Source of the DNA: Nocardioides exalbidus
GTDB lineage: Bacteria > Actinomycetota > Actinomycetes > Propionibacteriales > Nocardioidaceae
Assembly: GCF_900105585.1 (NCBI RefSeq)
Contig: NZ_FNRT01000002.1
Location: forward strand, 2,170,001-2,234,000
DNA: 64,000 nucleotides
Direction of reading: 5' to 3'
The notes under the pieces are model-generated. The model saw only the letters and a program-made list of their open reading frames with translations. It was not told the DNA's origin and did not search any database. Below, in pieces: positions 29,330-37,133 of this stretch (its first letter is position 1; the number at the start of each line of letters is the position of its first letter). The translations under genes and the position numbers were made by a program.

Positions 29330-30138
29330 GCGACGTCCCCACCTGGTACGACCTCCTCGACGTCGACCGCGACGCCTCGACCGACGAGATCCGCGCGGCC
29401 TGGAAGTCGCAGATCGCCGACCTCGAGCCCGGCGACCGGCGCTTCGACGCCCTCAACCGGGCGGCCCGGGTGCTGCTCGACCCCGTCGCGCGGTCGTCGT
29501 ACGACGCCGAGCACCCGGTGGTCGTCGACGACGACCCGGTCGCGGACGAGGCCCCGGCGCCCGCGTCCGTCGACCGCGCCACGCCGCCGCTGGTCGAGGA
29601 GGGCGCCCCGGCGCCCGTCACCGGACCCGGTTCCGACGACGCGACGCCCGGTGGCGTGCCGTCGTGGCTGCTCGCGGGCCTGGCGATCGTCGCGGCCGGC
29701 CTCGTCGCGGTGACCGCGTGGATGTGGACCAGCGCCGACTCCGGCGCGGGCGGCTCCGCTGCCCGCGACGCCCAGGTCGCGGCCGAGCGCGCCGTCGTAC
29801 CCGTGCTGTCCTACGACTACGAGCACCTCGCCGACGACCAGAGGGCCGCGCAGGCACTGATGACCGGCAGCTACCGCGAGGAGTACGACAAGCTCTTCGC
29901 GGTGCTGGAGGAGAACGCGCCCCAGACCAGGACGAAGGTCAGCGCCGAGGTGGTCGCCTCCGGGATCGTGCGCGCGAGCACGGACCGGGTGCAGGTGCTG
30001 GTCTTCGTGGACCGTCCGACGACCAACAAGCTGAGCTCGGAGCCGGTCGTCTACAAGGACCAGGTGACGCTCTCGATGCAGCTCGTCGACGGGGAGTGGC
30101 TGGTCGACGACCTCGTCACGTCGCCGGTCCAGGGATAG
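29326..30138 (+). CDS. J-like domain fused to Mce-associated protein domain
   Basis: A 270-aa protein. Residues 6-63 read like a J-domain (WYDLLDVDRDASTDEIRAAW, then FDALNRAARVLLDP and SYD), but the HPD motif that activates DnaK is absent; the loop there reads QIADLEPGD. A Pro/Ala-rich linker (65-112), a membrane helix (114-134) and a Mas/NTF2-like domain ending in GEWLVDDLVT follow. The J-like part is cytosolic and the C-terminus outside. It starts at GTG 29326 in a 4-nt overlap and is the last gene of the mce operon. A role in assembly of the Mce complex is inferred only. Confidence 0.8.
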   Translation: MSDVPTWYDLLDVDRDASTDEIRAAWKSQIADLEPGDRRFDALNRAARVLLDPVARSSYDAEHPVVVDDDPVADEAPAPASVDRATPPLVEEGAPAPVTGPGSDDATPGGVPSWLLAGLAIVAAGLVAVTAWMWTSADSGAGGSAARDAQVAAERAVVPVLSYDYEHLADDQRAAQALMTGSYREEYDKLFAVLEENAPQTRTKVSAEVVASGIVRASTDRVQVLVFVDRPTTNKLSSEPVVYKDQVTLSMQLVDGEWLVDDLVTSPVQG

Positions 30139-30368
30139 GGCGAAGTCTGCTGGACGCGGCACTCTCGGCGAGGATCTCGATGACATTGCCGACGACGAAA
30201 CCAGCAAGTTCGGGAAACGCGGGCCTGACATACACGCGAGCCACCTCAGAACCGCGCGTTTGATCTGGCGCATGGTTCGTCGCTTGCACGCTCCTTCGAC
30301 TTGCCCCCGGTGGTGCCCGAGTATCACTTGGTTGTGAGCTCGGCTGTGCGTCGCTTCGGCGGTGTTTC
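30139..30368. other. gene-free start of the accessory island
   Basis: No intact gene. Read on the minus strand, about 30150-30250 gives a coding-like run (VYVRPAFPELAGFVVGNVIE) without a usable start, probably the remnant of a lost gene. No terminator hairpin for the mce operon was recognised. Confidence 0.4.
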
Positions 30369-30564
30369 GCGTTCGGCCTGCCGCCTGCAGGGCGTCAGAT
30401 CTACCAGGACAAGGGCCTGTCTCCCGACAACGCGGAGGACCTGCTGCCGCCTGATTACGACCCGAACATCAAGGCTTCCAGCGCGCCCGCGGCTTCTTCG
30501 TGCCGCTGGACTTCGTCAAGGTGGTCCAAGGGTGGATGACGGCAGAGGCCTCAGGAAGGCGCTA
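30369..30564 (+). pseudogene. frameshifted remnant of an unknown gene
   Basis: Two frames together read as a continuous protein end: FGLPPAGRQIYQDKGLSPDN and onward to DYDPNIKA in one frame, then FQRARGFFVPLDFVKVVQG to a TAG at 30562 in another. The break is near 30474. No start is visible upstream. The family is not recognised. The hairpin at 30594 follows as its probable old terminator. Confidence 0.45.
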
Positions 30565-30593
30565 GAGAACAAGAGGTCCTGACGGACCAAGAG

Positions 30594-30621
30594 AGCCGGC
30601 AACAGATCACTTTGGTGCCGG
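30594..30621 (+). repeat. GCCGGCA hairpin, copy 1
   Basis: GCCGGCA (30594-30600) pairs with TGCCGGC (30615-30621). The hairpin and the flanking CCTTCGTCATG closely match the terminator at 32199-32232 (GGTGCCGGCCCTTCGCCATG), giving two imperfect copies of about 40 bp on either side of the small-ORF segment. Confidence 0.6.
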
Positions 30622-30740
30622 CCCTTCGTCATGCTCGTGCTGAGTACGCCCATCGCGGCCGCGATGTTCTTGAACGGGGTAGTCGGCCTTCGGAGGCCGG
30701 CGTACAACTTTGGTTCGGTCTTTCCATGAGTCCCCAAGTG

Positions 30741-30965
30741 CTACGACCCCTTCGGATCGTGCGCGATAGCGTCGCGGGTTGACCATTCGGGTGGCAGTGT
30801 CGCGCCAGCCATTAATCCTTCGTCGAGGGCGGTGAATGCTGCGGCAACCGAGTCGGCTAAGCGAAGCGCGTCAGCGAAGTTGTCATCGCTAAGTGCCTGC
30901 ATTTCAGCTATCTGATCGCGGATCAGGCTCAACAGTTCAGTCGGGTGCATGCCGAGTCCTCTCAT
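30741..30965 (-). CDS. small hypothetical protein
   Basis: A 74-aa ORF (ATG at 30965; ATG at 30950 is equally possible, giving 69 aa). The residues MHPTELLSLIRDQIAEMQAL onwards look like a helical, coding-like acidic protein. It overlaps the end of the HTH-like ORF upstream by 29 nt. Its family is unknown; short actinophage or plasmid proteins look like this, but that is only an impression. Confidence 0.4.
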   Translation of the reverse strand: MRGLGMHPTELLSLIRDQIAEMQALSDDNFADALRLADSVAAAFTALDEGLMAGATLPPEWSTRDAIAHDPKGS

Positions 30966-31170
30966 AGCCTTTATCGGTTTGATACAGCCTGCCGCTGCAA
31001 CGCGCTGGCCAGTTGATGATCCACAGCCCGAAGTCGCGGGGCTCGACCCAGAGTGGCGCCACGTCATCGTTCGAGCAGCCCGCGGCCACCGCGATTGCTT
31101 GGTACGACGCACCGTCGAGGTACATCTCAACGATGCGTTCCGTATCTACGGGTGTGCGCTTCGCCGGCAC
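30937..31170 (-). CDS. small HTH-like protein
   Basis: A 77-aa ORF from GTG 31170. The N-terminal half (DTERIVEMYLDGASYQAIAV and AAGCSNDDV) resembles the helix-turn-helix of resolvase/Hin-type or phage regulatory proteins. The C-terminal half is Trp-rich and unrelated to any domain I recognise. It may be a truncated DNA-binding protein. It overlaps the next small ORF by 29 nt. Confidence 0.4.
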   Translation of the reverse strand: MPAKRTPVDTERIVEMYLDGASYQAIAVAAGCSNDDVAPLWVEPRDFGLWIINWPARCSGRLYQTDKGYERTRHAPD

Positions 31171-31245
31171 CGGGTTCCTCCGTCTGTCACTGATAGTCCT
31201 AGGGGACACGGGTCCTGCTCAGACGCCCCCAGGCAGGGGGCCGAA

Positions 31246-31455
31246 ATGGGACAATGTGGGATGTGCGAGGACACCGGCCAGACCCTCTCAAGAAGCCAGC
31301 GCAAAGCCCTCAGCAAGCGTCGAGCCGCAGCTGCGCGCAAGGCAGCTCAGGACCCGATGGCAGACCGCATCAAGGCCGCCAAACGAGCCGCACGTCAGCG
31401 ACCGGCAAAGGCCAGAACCCAGTCCATGTGGTGCGCGGCGGGCTGCCCAGCCTAG
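31246..31455 (+). CDS. small basic Cys-containing protein
   Basis: A 69-aa ORF, MGQCGMCEDTGQTLSRSQRK onwards, with a CxxC pair near the start, an Ala/Lys/Arg-rich middle and two Cys near the end (MWCAAGC). The pattern could bind a metal and nucleic acid. It is divergent from the HTH-like ORF. No family is recognised. Confidence 0.35.
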   Translation: MGQCGMCEDTGQTLSRSQRKALSKRRAAAARKAAQDPMADRIKAAKRAARQRPAKARTQSMWCAAGCPA

Positions 31456-31529
31456 GCAAGAAGCGCTGAGTGGATCGCCGCAAGACTGTCCCCAAACTCT
31501 GCCGCATCTCTACCTGTACACACACCATG

Positions 31530-31557
31530 TTGTGCTCAGTGACATATGCGCTAGAGT
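31530..31557 (+). promoter_or_regulatory. predicted promoter of the 182-aa ORF
   Basis: TTGTGC (31530-31535), a 16-nt spacer, then TAGAGT (31552-31557). It lies about 80 bp before the ATG at 31639, in an AT-richer stretch. Confidence 0.4.
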
Positions 31558-31638
31558 TCTTGCGACAGAACAACACCAGCCTTGGGGCGAACTCCCGCTA
31601 GAGATCTCCGCCCCAAGGCCAGCACCTAGGAGCATCTC

Positions 31639-32187
31639 ATGATCAGCACCAACAGCACGGCGGTCACCATCACCGCCGACGTCACCAACTGGCCAACCTC
31701 GGCCCGAACCGAGCTCCTCGAGCTCATCGACCGGCTCTCCGTCCAGGCGGTCAACGGCCCCACCCTCACCCACGCGGACGACTCCGACGACTACGAGCCG
31801 TCCGGGTGGAACGGCGAGGCGTTCGACGAGATCTACGGCAAGCTGCTCTCCTACCCGGCGCAGGCGGCCGTCATCCTGCGCGCGATCAGCAGCGGCACGG
31901 GCTTCGTGTCGCGCGACGACGTGTACGAGCTCGCCAAGTACGAACAGGGCCGCTCGCTGAAGGGCTTCACGCGTCCGATCCGGCGCCTGACCCAGCAGCT
32001 CATCGACAAGGGCATCCTCGAGGAGGAGGTGGACGAGCTGCTCGAGACGGCGTACGACCAGAGCGTCAAGGGCTACCAGCGTGCGCTCGGCTTCCGCGTC
32101 CCGATGGAGGTCGTGAAGATGGCGCACCAGTGGCAGCGCGAGGGCAACGTGCGTCGCATCGCGAAGGGCCGGGACAAGACCGCCTGA
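31639..32187 (+). CDS. hypothetical protein, possible winged-helix
   Basis: A 182-aa protein with TAGGAGC before the ATG. Residues about 75-165 (AAVILRAISSGTGFVSRDDV, then GFTRPIRRLTQQLIDKGIL) look like a small helical winged-helix-like domain, the part before them is acidic (THADDSDDYEP) and the C-terminus is basic. High-GC third positions suggest it has been resident longer than its neighbours. A good terminator follows. The function is unknown; a mobile-element or defence accessory role is possible from location only. Confidence 0.6.
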   Translation: MISTNSTAVTITADVTNWPTSARTELLELIDRLSVQAVNGPTLTHADDSDDYEPSGWNGEAFDEIYGKLLSYPAQAAVILRAISSGTGFVSRDDVYELAKYEQGRSLKGFTRPIRRLTQQLIDKGILEEEVDELLETAYDQSVKGYQRALGFRVPMEVVKMAHQWQREGNVRRIAKGRDKTA

Positions 32188-32198
32188 CATGAACACAG

Positions 32199-32232
32199 AA
32201 GGGCCGGCATCAGTCACCTGGTGCCGGCCCTT
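32199..32232 (+). terminator. terminator of the 182-aa ORF (GCCGGCA hairpin, copy 2)
   Basis: AAGGGCCGGCA (32199-32209) pairs perfectly with TGCCGGCCCTT (32222-32232) across a 12-nt loop, 11 nt after the stop codon. Confidence 0.75.
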
Positions 32233-32245
32233 CGCCATGTCGTGG

Positions 32246-32422
32246 CTACTCGTAAAGGTAGTCGTACTTGTTCGGGTCGAGACCCCGAGCGCGGAGGTCT
32301 GCCTCGATCTCTTCGATCGTGATGAAGCCGTCAGCGACGAGGTCCTCCCACGTCAGGTCCGCGATGATCTCCGCGAGCGTGCGCTCGGGCTTGGCGTCGG
32401 GGGTCTCTGGTTCATCGGACAC
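32246..32422 (-). CDS. 58-aa acidic protein downstream of the restriction gene
   Basis: GTG at 32422 opens a 58-aa frame: an acidic start (SDEPETPDAKPE), then TLAEIIADLTWEDLVADGFI and TIEEIEADLRARGLDPNKYD. It is predicted helical and looks coding. It lies 38 bp after the stop of the restriction endonuclease on the same strand, so it may be the fourth gene of that operon. It does not resemble known control (C) proteins, since no clear HTH is seen. Confidence 0.5.
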   Translation of the reverse strand: MSDEPETPDAKPERTLAEIIADLTWEDLVADGFITIEEIEADLRARGLDPNKYDYLYE

Positions 32423-32460
32423 GAGGCCAGAGTATGTCGCCGGATGCTGCGGCTGGCCGC

Positions 32461-33363
32461 CTAGCGGGCGCTCTCAATGAACTCGGCCAGCGCGTCCAGG
32501 TTGTGCTCCCATACCAGCTTCAGCCCCATGTTCTGAGCCTTCACGAGGTTCTTCAGCGAGAACACACCTTGCAGGGCGGCGACCGGGACGCAGTTCGCTG
32601 GGCCAAGCTCGTTCACCCATGCCTGGGCCTTCTCGCCGCAGTCGTGAATGAGTCGCTTGTAGGAGTTGACCTCGCTGTTCGACACTTTGCACTCGATCGG
32701 CATCAGTCGGCCGTCGTGCAGACGCACAACGATGTCCGCCTTGCCGCCCGCAACGGAGGCTTCGCCGGAGAACTCTCCCGCCTTCGGTCCTTGGCTCGAG
32801 TTCTTGATCTTGACGGGCGGCACTTCGCGGAAGCCCGCCTCCACGAGCTTGGCCTTGACCTCAGCTTCTAGGCTCGCGCCCCGACTGCGTCGCCAGGTCT
32901 CCACCTTGCGGAAGGCGAACATCGCGGAGGTCGCGACGAGTGCCGTGTGACGCTCTGCCTCGGTGGCGTCGCGGCCCTCGCCAACCCACGGAAACCGCTC
33001 TCGATCGAGTCCAAGGAAGATGATCTCGATGATGTTGAGTGCGACCGACGGGTCCTTGGCGATGACGGTCGGGGCCAGAGACGTGTCCGCGAGCGTCTTC
33101 AGGTCGTCGGCTGACAGCGGCGGCGAAGCGATGTACCGGCATAGGTCGATGCGGGCTCGGGTGGCGAGCATCTCCTGAGCGTTGGAGTTCGCCATCGTCA
33201 GGTCAGCGGACACCTCAAGGATGTCGGAGAACACCGCGTACGCCTCGGAGTAGAAGTCGAGGTAGTGGTCGAGAGGTTCGTCGATGCGTTCGTCGCGGAA
33301 TCGTTGGGTCGACTCTGCTCGGTCAGAGGACAGCTCGTCCCGAGTCCAGCTGTGCATCGGCAT
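32461..33363 (-). CDS. type II restriction endonuclease, XamI-like
   Basis: A 300-aa protein. The segment NSNAQEMLATRARIDLCRYI with ASPPLSADDL matches what I recall of XamI-family endonucleases. The C-terminal third has a PD-(D/E)xK core: Asp210 in GGKADIVV and Glu224-Cys-Lys226 in PIECKVS. XamI cuts GTCGAC; whether this enzyme does is not shown here. It starts inside the methyltransferase gene (41-nt overlap in another frame), a common arrangement in compact R-M systems. Confidence 0.72.
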   Translation of the reverse strand: MPMHSWTRDELSSDRAESTQRFRDERIDEPLDHYLDFYSEAYAVFSDILEVSADLTMANSNAQEMLATRARIDLCRYIASPPLSADDLKTLADTSLAPTVIAKDPSVALNIIEIIFLGLDRERFPWVGEGRDATEAERHTALVATSAMFAFRKVETWRRSRGASLEAEVKAKLVEAGFREVPPVKIKNSSQGPKAGEFSGEASVAGGKADIVVRLHDGRLMPIECKVSNSEVNSYKRLIHDCGEKAQAWVNELGPANCVPVAALQGVFSLKNLVKAQNMGLKLVWEHNLDALAEFIESAR

Positions 33364-34948
33364 CGTTGAGGATCTCCAGGTTCGGCACGGGGAGCCGCTC
33401 CATCTCCCGCGGCTCGAACTTCGTGAGGCCGCCAGCGTACGTGCGGCCCTGGCCGAGCGTGACCGAAACGCGCAGGTGGTCGCCCAGGCGAGCGATGGCC
33501 GGCTCGCTCATAGCTTGGCGCGGGTACACGCCGTGAGCGATGTTGATATGCCGAGCCTCAGCGATGTTGCGGACGAAGGCCGGGGGGCGTCGCGCCATGT
33601 AGGTGGCAAGGATCGGTGCTGGCTTTCGTAGTCCGACGGACCACCAGGCACGACGGTTGGTGGCGACATACCCGCTCTTCGTCGCCTTGACCTCGGGGCG
33701 TCGTAGAAAGCGCTCAACGGCCTTCTTCTCGTCTGCGTCGAACACGTCGAGGTCAGTGGGCAGGTCGATGACGACCCGCAGTGCCGAGTCGTCTGTCAGC
33801 GAGTCGCCGGCCTCGAAGAGTTCGCGAGCCTTGGTCACGGAGGACATGAGCACGCTGTGAGGAAGGTCCACGGCGCCGCGGTGCTGCACCCAGACCCTGT
33901 TGGCGCCGGTGACGGTGCCGCGGTGGACACGAGCCAGTTCGCCGAGTTCGACGTACCCGTCGGGGAGCTTCGCCGCGGTGCGAAGCAGGGGAGACCACCG
34001 CGGTGCCTCGACGAGACGCTGCCGTGCGACCTCCTGGCCCCCGCTGAGCTTGCCGAGGTCATCCAGGCTCTTGACCGGGTGCATTCGGATCGACTCCACC
34101 GGCTTGCCAACCTGGTAGCAGGTGATGGCTGCCGTGGTAGCGGCATCGCTGAACGGGAGAGCGGTTGGGTCGACGACGTGGATGGACTCACCGCCGAGCC
34201 CATCGACTAGGAGCTGTCGTACGAGGGAGCCGTAGTTGACGTCGAGCCATTCGGACGAGGTGACGAACGTGCCGTAGTCGCCGGTGCGGGCGTGGCTGAG
34301 GGTGGCGAGGAAGAAGTGAACGTGGAGCCCGGCGAGTTGGGAGGCCTTGTAGCCATGTAGCTGGCTGGTTGCCGTCAGCCACTTCTTCCAGGCGGGAGTG
34401 ATGCCGTGGTGGCGAACGTACGGGGGGTTGCCGACGTACGCCGTCGTGCCTTCGATCTTGGGCAGGTTCAGGGAGCGGTAGTCGATCAGCTCGATACGTG
34501 CTCGCTCGGAGTGTCCTGCTGTGGCGAGGTTGGCGCGAGCCATGAGGCCGGCGATGGGGTCGAGGTCTGCGCCGATGAGTTCGGCGTCGGGGTGCGCTGT
34601 CGCTGCGGCGAGGAGGAAGCGAGCGGAGCCAACACCCGGGTCTACGACGCGTGCAGGGGACGGCTGAGTGAGGGTCCAAGCGATCATCGCGTTGACGATG
34701 GGTGCAGGTGTATACGTCTGTCCCTGGGGGCGCCGGTCTTCGGCGGAGCGGATGCGGCAGAACGCGTCTCCGAGCGGGTCCATGCCGGCGAGGATGGCTG
34801 CGCGCAGTTCATTGACGGCAGACACAGGCTGCGCTGCTGTGTTGGCGAGCTCCTTCTCAGCCTCACTCCACCCAGACACGTCCTCAGCCCCAAGGGCCAA
34901 ACACGCAGCAACCAGCTGCTCGATCGTTTCCATCTGCACTCCGTGCAT
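33323..34948 (-). CDS. type II N6-adenine DNA methyltransferase
   Basis: A 541-aa protein with SAM motif I DPGVGSARF (103-111), the N6-adenine catalytic motif NPPY (174-177), and a long C-terminal target-recognition region, an order typical of gamma-class enzymes. ATG 34948 is chosen because GGAGGGAGG precedes it closely; the in-frame GTG at 34978 is an alternative. It would protect the host from the overlapping endonuclease. Confidence 0.85.
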   Translation of the reverse strand: MHGVQMETIEQLVAACLALGAEDVSGWSEAEKELANTAAQPVSAVNELRAAILAGMDPLGDAFCRIRSAEDRRPQGQTYTPAPIVNAMIAWTLTQPSPARVVDPGVGSARFLLAAATAHPDAELIGADLDPIAGLMARANLATAGHSERARIELIDYRSLNLPKIEGTTAYVGNPPYVRHHGITPAWKKWLTATSQLHGYKASQLAGLHVHFFLATLSHARTGDYGTFVTSSEWLDVNYGSLVRQLLVDGLGGESIHVVDPTALPFSDAATTAAITCYQVGKPVESIRMHPVKSLDDLGKLSGGQEVARQRLVEAPRWSPLLRTAAKLPDGYVELGELARVHRGTVTGANRVWVQHRGAVDLPHSVLMSSVTKARELFEAGDSLTDDSALRVVIDLPTDLDVFDADEKKAVERFLRRPEVKATKSGYVATNRRAWWSVGLRKPAPILATYMARRPPAFVRNIAEARHINIAHGVYPRQAMSEPAIARLGDHLRVSVTLGQGRTYAGGLTKFEPREMERLPVPNLEILNDADAQLDSGRAVL

Positions 34949-34974
34949 CGTGCCTCCCTCCACCGACATCACAT

Positions 34975-35514
34975 TCACCGTTCATGCCCCGCGTAGACCA
35001 GACCCGTCCGGGCCAACCTGAGGTAGTCCTCAAGGTGGTCCGTAAGCGGACCCGACACCTTCTTCAACTTCGCGTCGACGAGCTTCGCGTCTTCGGGCGT
35101 GAGCGGGCACGTGCTTCGCCTGAGGTACACGGACCAGGTCTCAGGTTTCGGGAACGAAGTCATCCTCGGGACCAGGTCCGCCAGGTCCACACCTTCGAGC
35201 GCAGGCGCCAGCCGCTCGACGCTCACCGGCATCAGGAGAGGGTGCACACGGTCCCGAAATGTGAGGGGCGCCTTGGTGCGCTCTACGGGCCCGCGCACGA
35301 CGGCGCGGGCGAAGATCCGGCCCTTGTCTCGCGTCGGGTTGTGGAACGCCCCGCGAGTCGCGTATAGGTAGATGACGTCCCCCCTCACGAAGTTCGGGAA
35401 CGTGTTCTTGTACCGCTGTTCAGGGAACGCCACAGTCTCGTTGTCGAGCACCCAGCCTATGCCCCGACGATCTCCCAGCACGATGAGGTGAGCGGGGTTC
35501 CGAGACGTCGACAT
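34975..35514 (-). CDS. PUA/EVE-like domain protein in the R-M operon
   Basis: A 179-aa protein. The segment GDVIYLYATRGAF followed by GRIFARAVV resembles EVE/ASCH (PUA-like) domains, some of which read modified bases in DNA. ATG 35514 is chosen; the frame is open further upstream but becomes basic and unlike a domain. It is the first gene of the set, 26 bp before the methyltransferase start. It could sense methylated DNA or act as a modification-dependent effector, which is an inference. The domain assignment is moderate. Confidence 0.5.
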   Translation of the reverse strand: MSTSRNPAHLIVLGDRRGIGWVLDNETVAFPEQRYKNTFPNFVRGDVIYLYATRGAFHNPTRDKGRIFARAVVRGPVERTKAPLTFRDRVHPLLMPVSVERLAPALEGVDLADLVPRMTSFPKPETWSVYLRRSTCPLTPEDAKLVDAKLKKVSGPLTDHLEDYLRLARTGLVYAGHER

Positions 35515-35639
35515 ACGGTCGACTCTACCCAGCCGTCGGGACCCCTCGCGGCTCTTCTCAGCGTGTCTCGAGTCGCCCATCTCTCACCCGCCACTCCATG
35601 AGGTTGCAGCCCACTCGTCACTTCAAGAGGTCCTCCGGC

Positions 35640-35934
35640 TTACCAACCGACCGCGGCCGCGAGCTCGTCGACGGTCGTGCGGGGTTCGGTGTCCTGAACG
35701 AAGTACAACCAGTACTTCATCGGCCAGCCATCCACGATCAGTCCGATGATGTGGGCGAGACGCTCGGTGCGGGCGAGGTCGCTGGCGTCGCGCGCCCCAC
35801 GCGAGGGTGCCGATGGCGAGGGCGTGGGAGAGGTGGCGGTTCTCGTCGTCGCGGGAGAAGGCGCGGTGTCCCTTCGGTTTGGGCGTGTCGGCAAGGCCAG
35901 CGCCTCGGCGTGCGCGCGTAGGACCCGTCGGCAT
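35640..35934 (-). pseudogene. frameshifted gene fragment of unknown family
   Basis: One frame reads KPKGHRAFSRDDENRHLSHA to TLAWGAR and then continues in another frame as DASDLARTERLAHIIGLIVD through GWPMKYWLYFVQD to the stop at 35640. Neither frame alone is protein-like throughout. The 5' part appears to have been lost towards the IS element, 80 bp away. Confidence 0.4.
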
Positions 35935-36015
35935 AGAGCAGCGGGAACGGCGTACTGGTCAGGGCGCCTCTTGGTCTGCGCGAGTTTGCGGGTGCGCCTG
36001 GCGCCGTGGGCTAGG

Positions 36016-37133
36016 TGTACTGACCACAGAGGTTGGTGACAGCTGACTGGGTCTAGACGAGATGGAGACCTCCGGGTGAGGTGTGAAGCAACCACGCATT
36101 CGCACCCCAGATCCGGAGGTCTCCATGTCCCACGCTAATGCCACGCTGACCCCGCGAGGGCGGCTGTATCTGGCCCGCTGTGTCGTCGAGGACGGTTGGC
36201 CGCTACGACGTGCTGCCGAGCGGTTCCAGGTCTCACCCACGACCGTGAAGCGGTGGGCTGATCGCTACCGCGAGCACGGTCCCTCAGCTATGGGCGACCG
36301 ATCCAGCCGGCCACACCACTCGCCACGACGGACCAGCCGCCGGCTCGAGGCCAAGATCAAGCACCTGCGCACCACCAAACAACTCGGCCCCGTGCAGATC
36401 GCCGGCCGCCTCGACATGAACTCTTCCACGGTGGGACGGGTGATCGCGCGGCTTGGACTGCCCAAGCTGGTCGGGATCGATCGCGCCACCGGCCTGCCGG
36501 TCCGCCGTGACGCCGTGGTGCGCTACGAGCACCCGCACCCGGGCGATCTGGTCCACGTCGACATCGAGAAGCTCGGCAACATCCCCGACGGCGGCGGCTG
36601 GCGCATCCACGGCCGCAGCCAGGGCGGGGTGAACAGCCAGGCGCACCGCGACCCGGACCGGGCCCGCAAGGTCCACGGCCGACCGAACCTGGGCTACGCC
36701 TACATCCACACCGCGATCGACGACCACACCCGACTGGCCTACTGCGAGATCCACTCCGACGAGCAGGGCGCCACCGCGGCCGGGTTCTGACGTCGAGCCG
36801 TGGCGTGGTTCAACGCCATCGGCATCCACATCCGTCGAGTCCTGACCGACAACGGCGCCTGCTACCGCTCACGCACGAGGGCCGAGGCCATTGACGAGAC
36901 CGGATGCCGACACAGCCGCACCCGTCCCTACCGACCTCAAACCAACGGCAAGGCAGAACGCTTCAACCGCACCCTGCTCACCGAGTGGGCCTACGCCAAG
37001 CCGTACTACAGCGAGACCGCCCGACGACGGGGCTTGCCAGCCTGGCTACACATCTACAACCATCACCGTGCACACAGCTCACTCGCAGGCCACCCGCCCA
37101 TCAGCCGTGTGACCAACCTGCCGGGTCAGTACG
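36016..37133 (+). mobile_element. IS481-family insertion sequence
   Basis: A 1.1-kb element with 22-bp imperfect terminal inverted repeats (36016-36037 and 37112-37133) sharing GTACTGACC and AGGTTGGT. CTAG flanks both ends (36011-36014 and 37135-37138), matching the CTAG target known for IS481-type elements and giving a target duplication. It carries one transposase gene interrupted by a stop. The exact boundary could be one base further out on each side if the duplication is only CTAG. Confidence 0.8.
36062..36126 (+). promoter_or_regulatory. inverted repeat over the transposase ribosome site
   Basis: A perfect 14-bp repeat (36062-36075 with 36113-36126). The right arm contains GGAGG and the first two bases of the start codon, so a transcript entering from outside would fold and hide the ribosome site. 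Confidence 0.65.

Noticed and set aside
36083..36124. Alternative transposase start at GTG 36083
   Set aside because: ATG 36125 has GGAGG immediately upstream and begins the conserved protein; the extra residues come from the hairpin loop.
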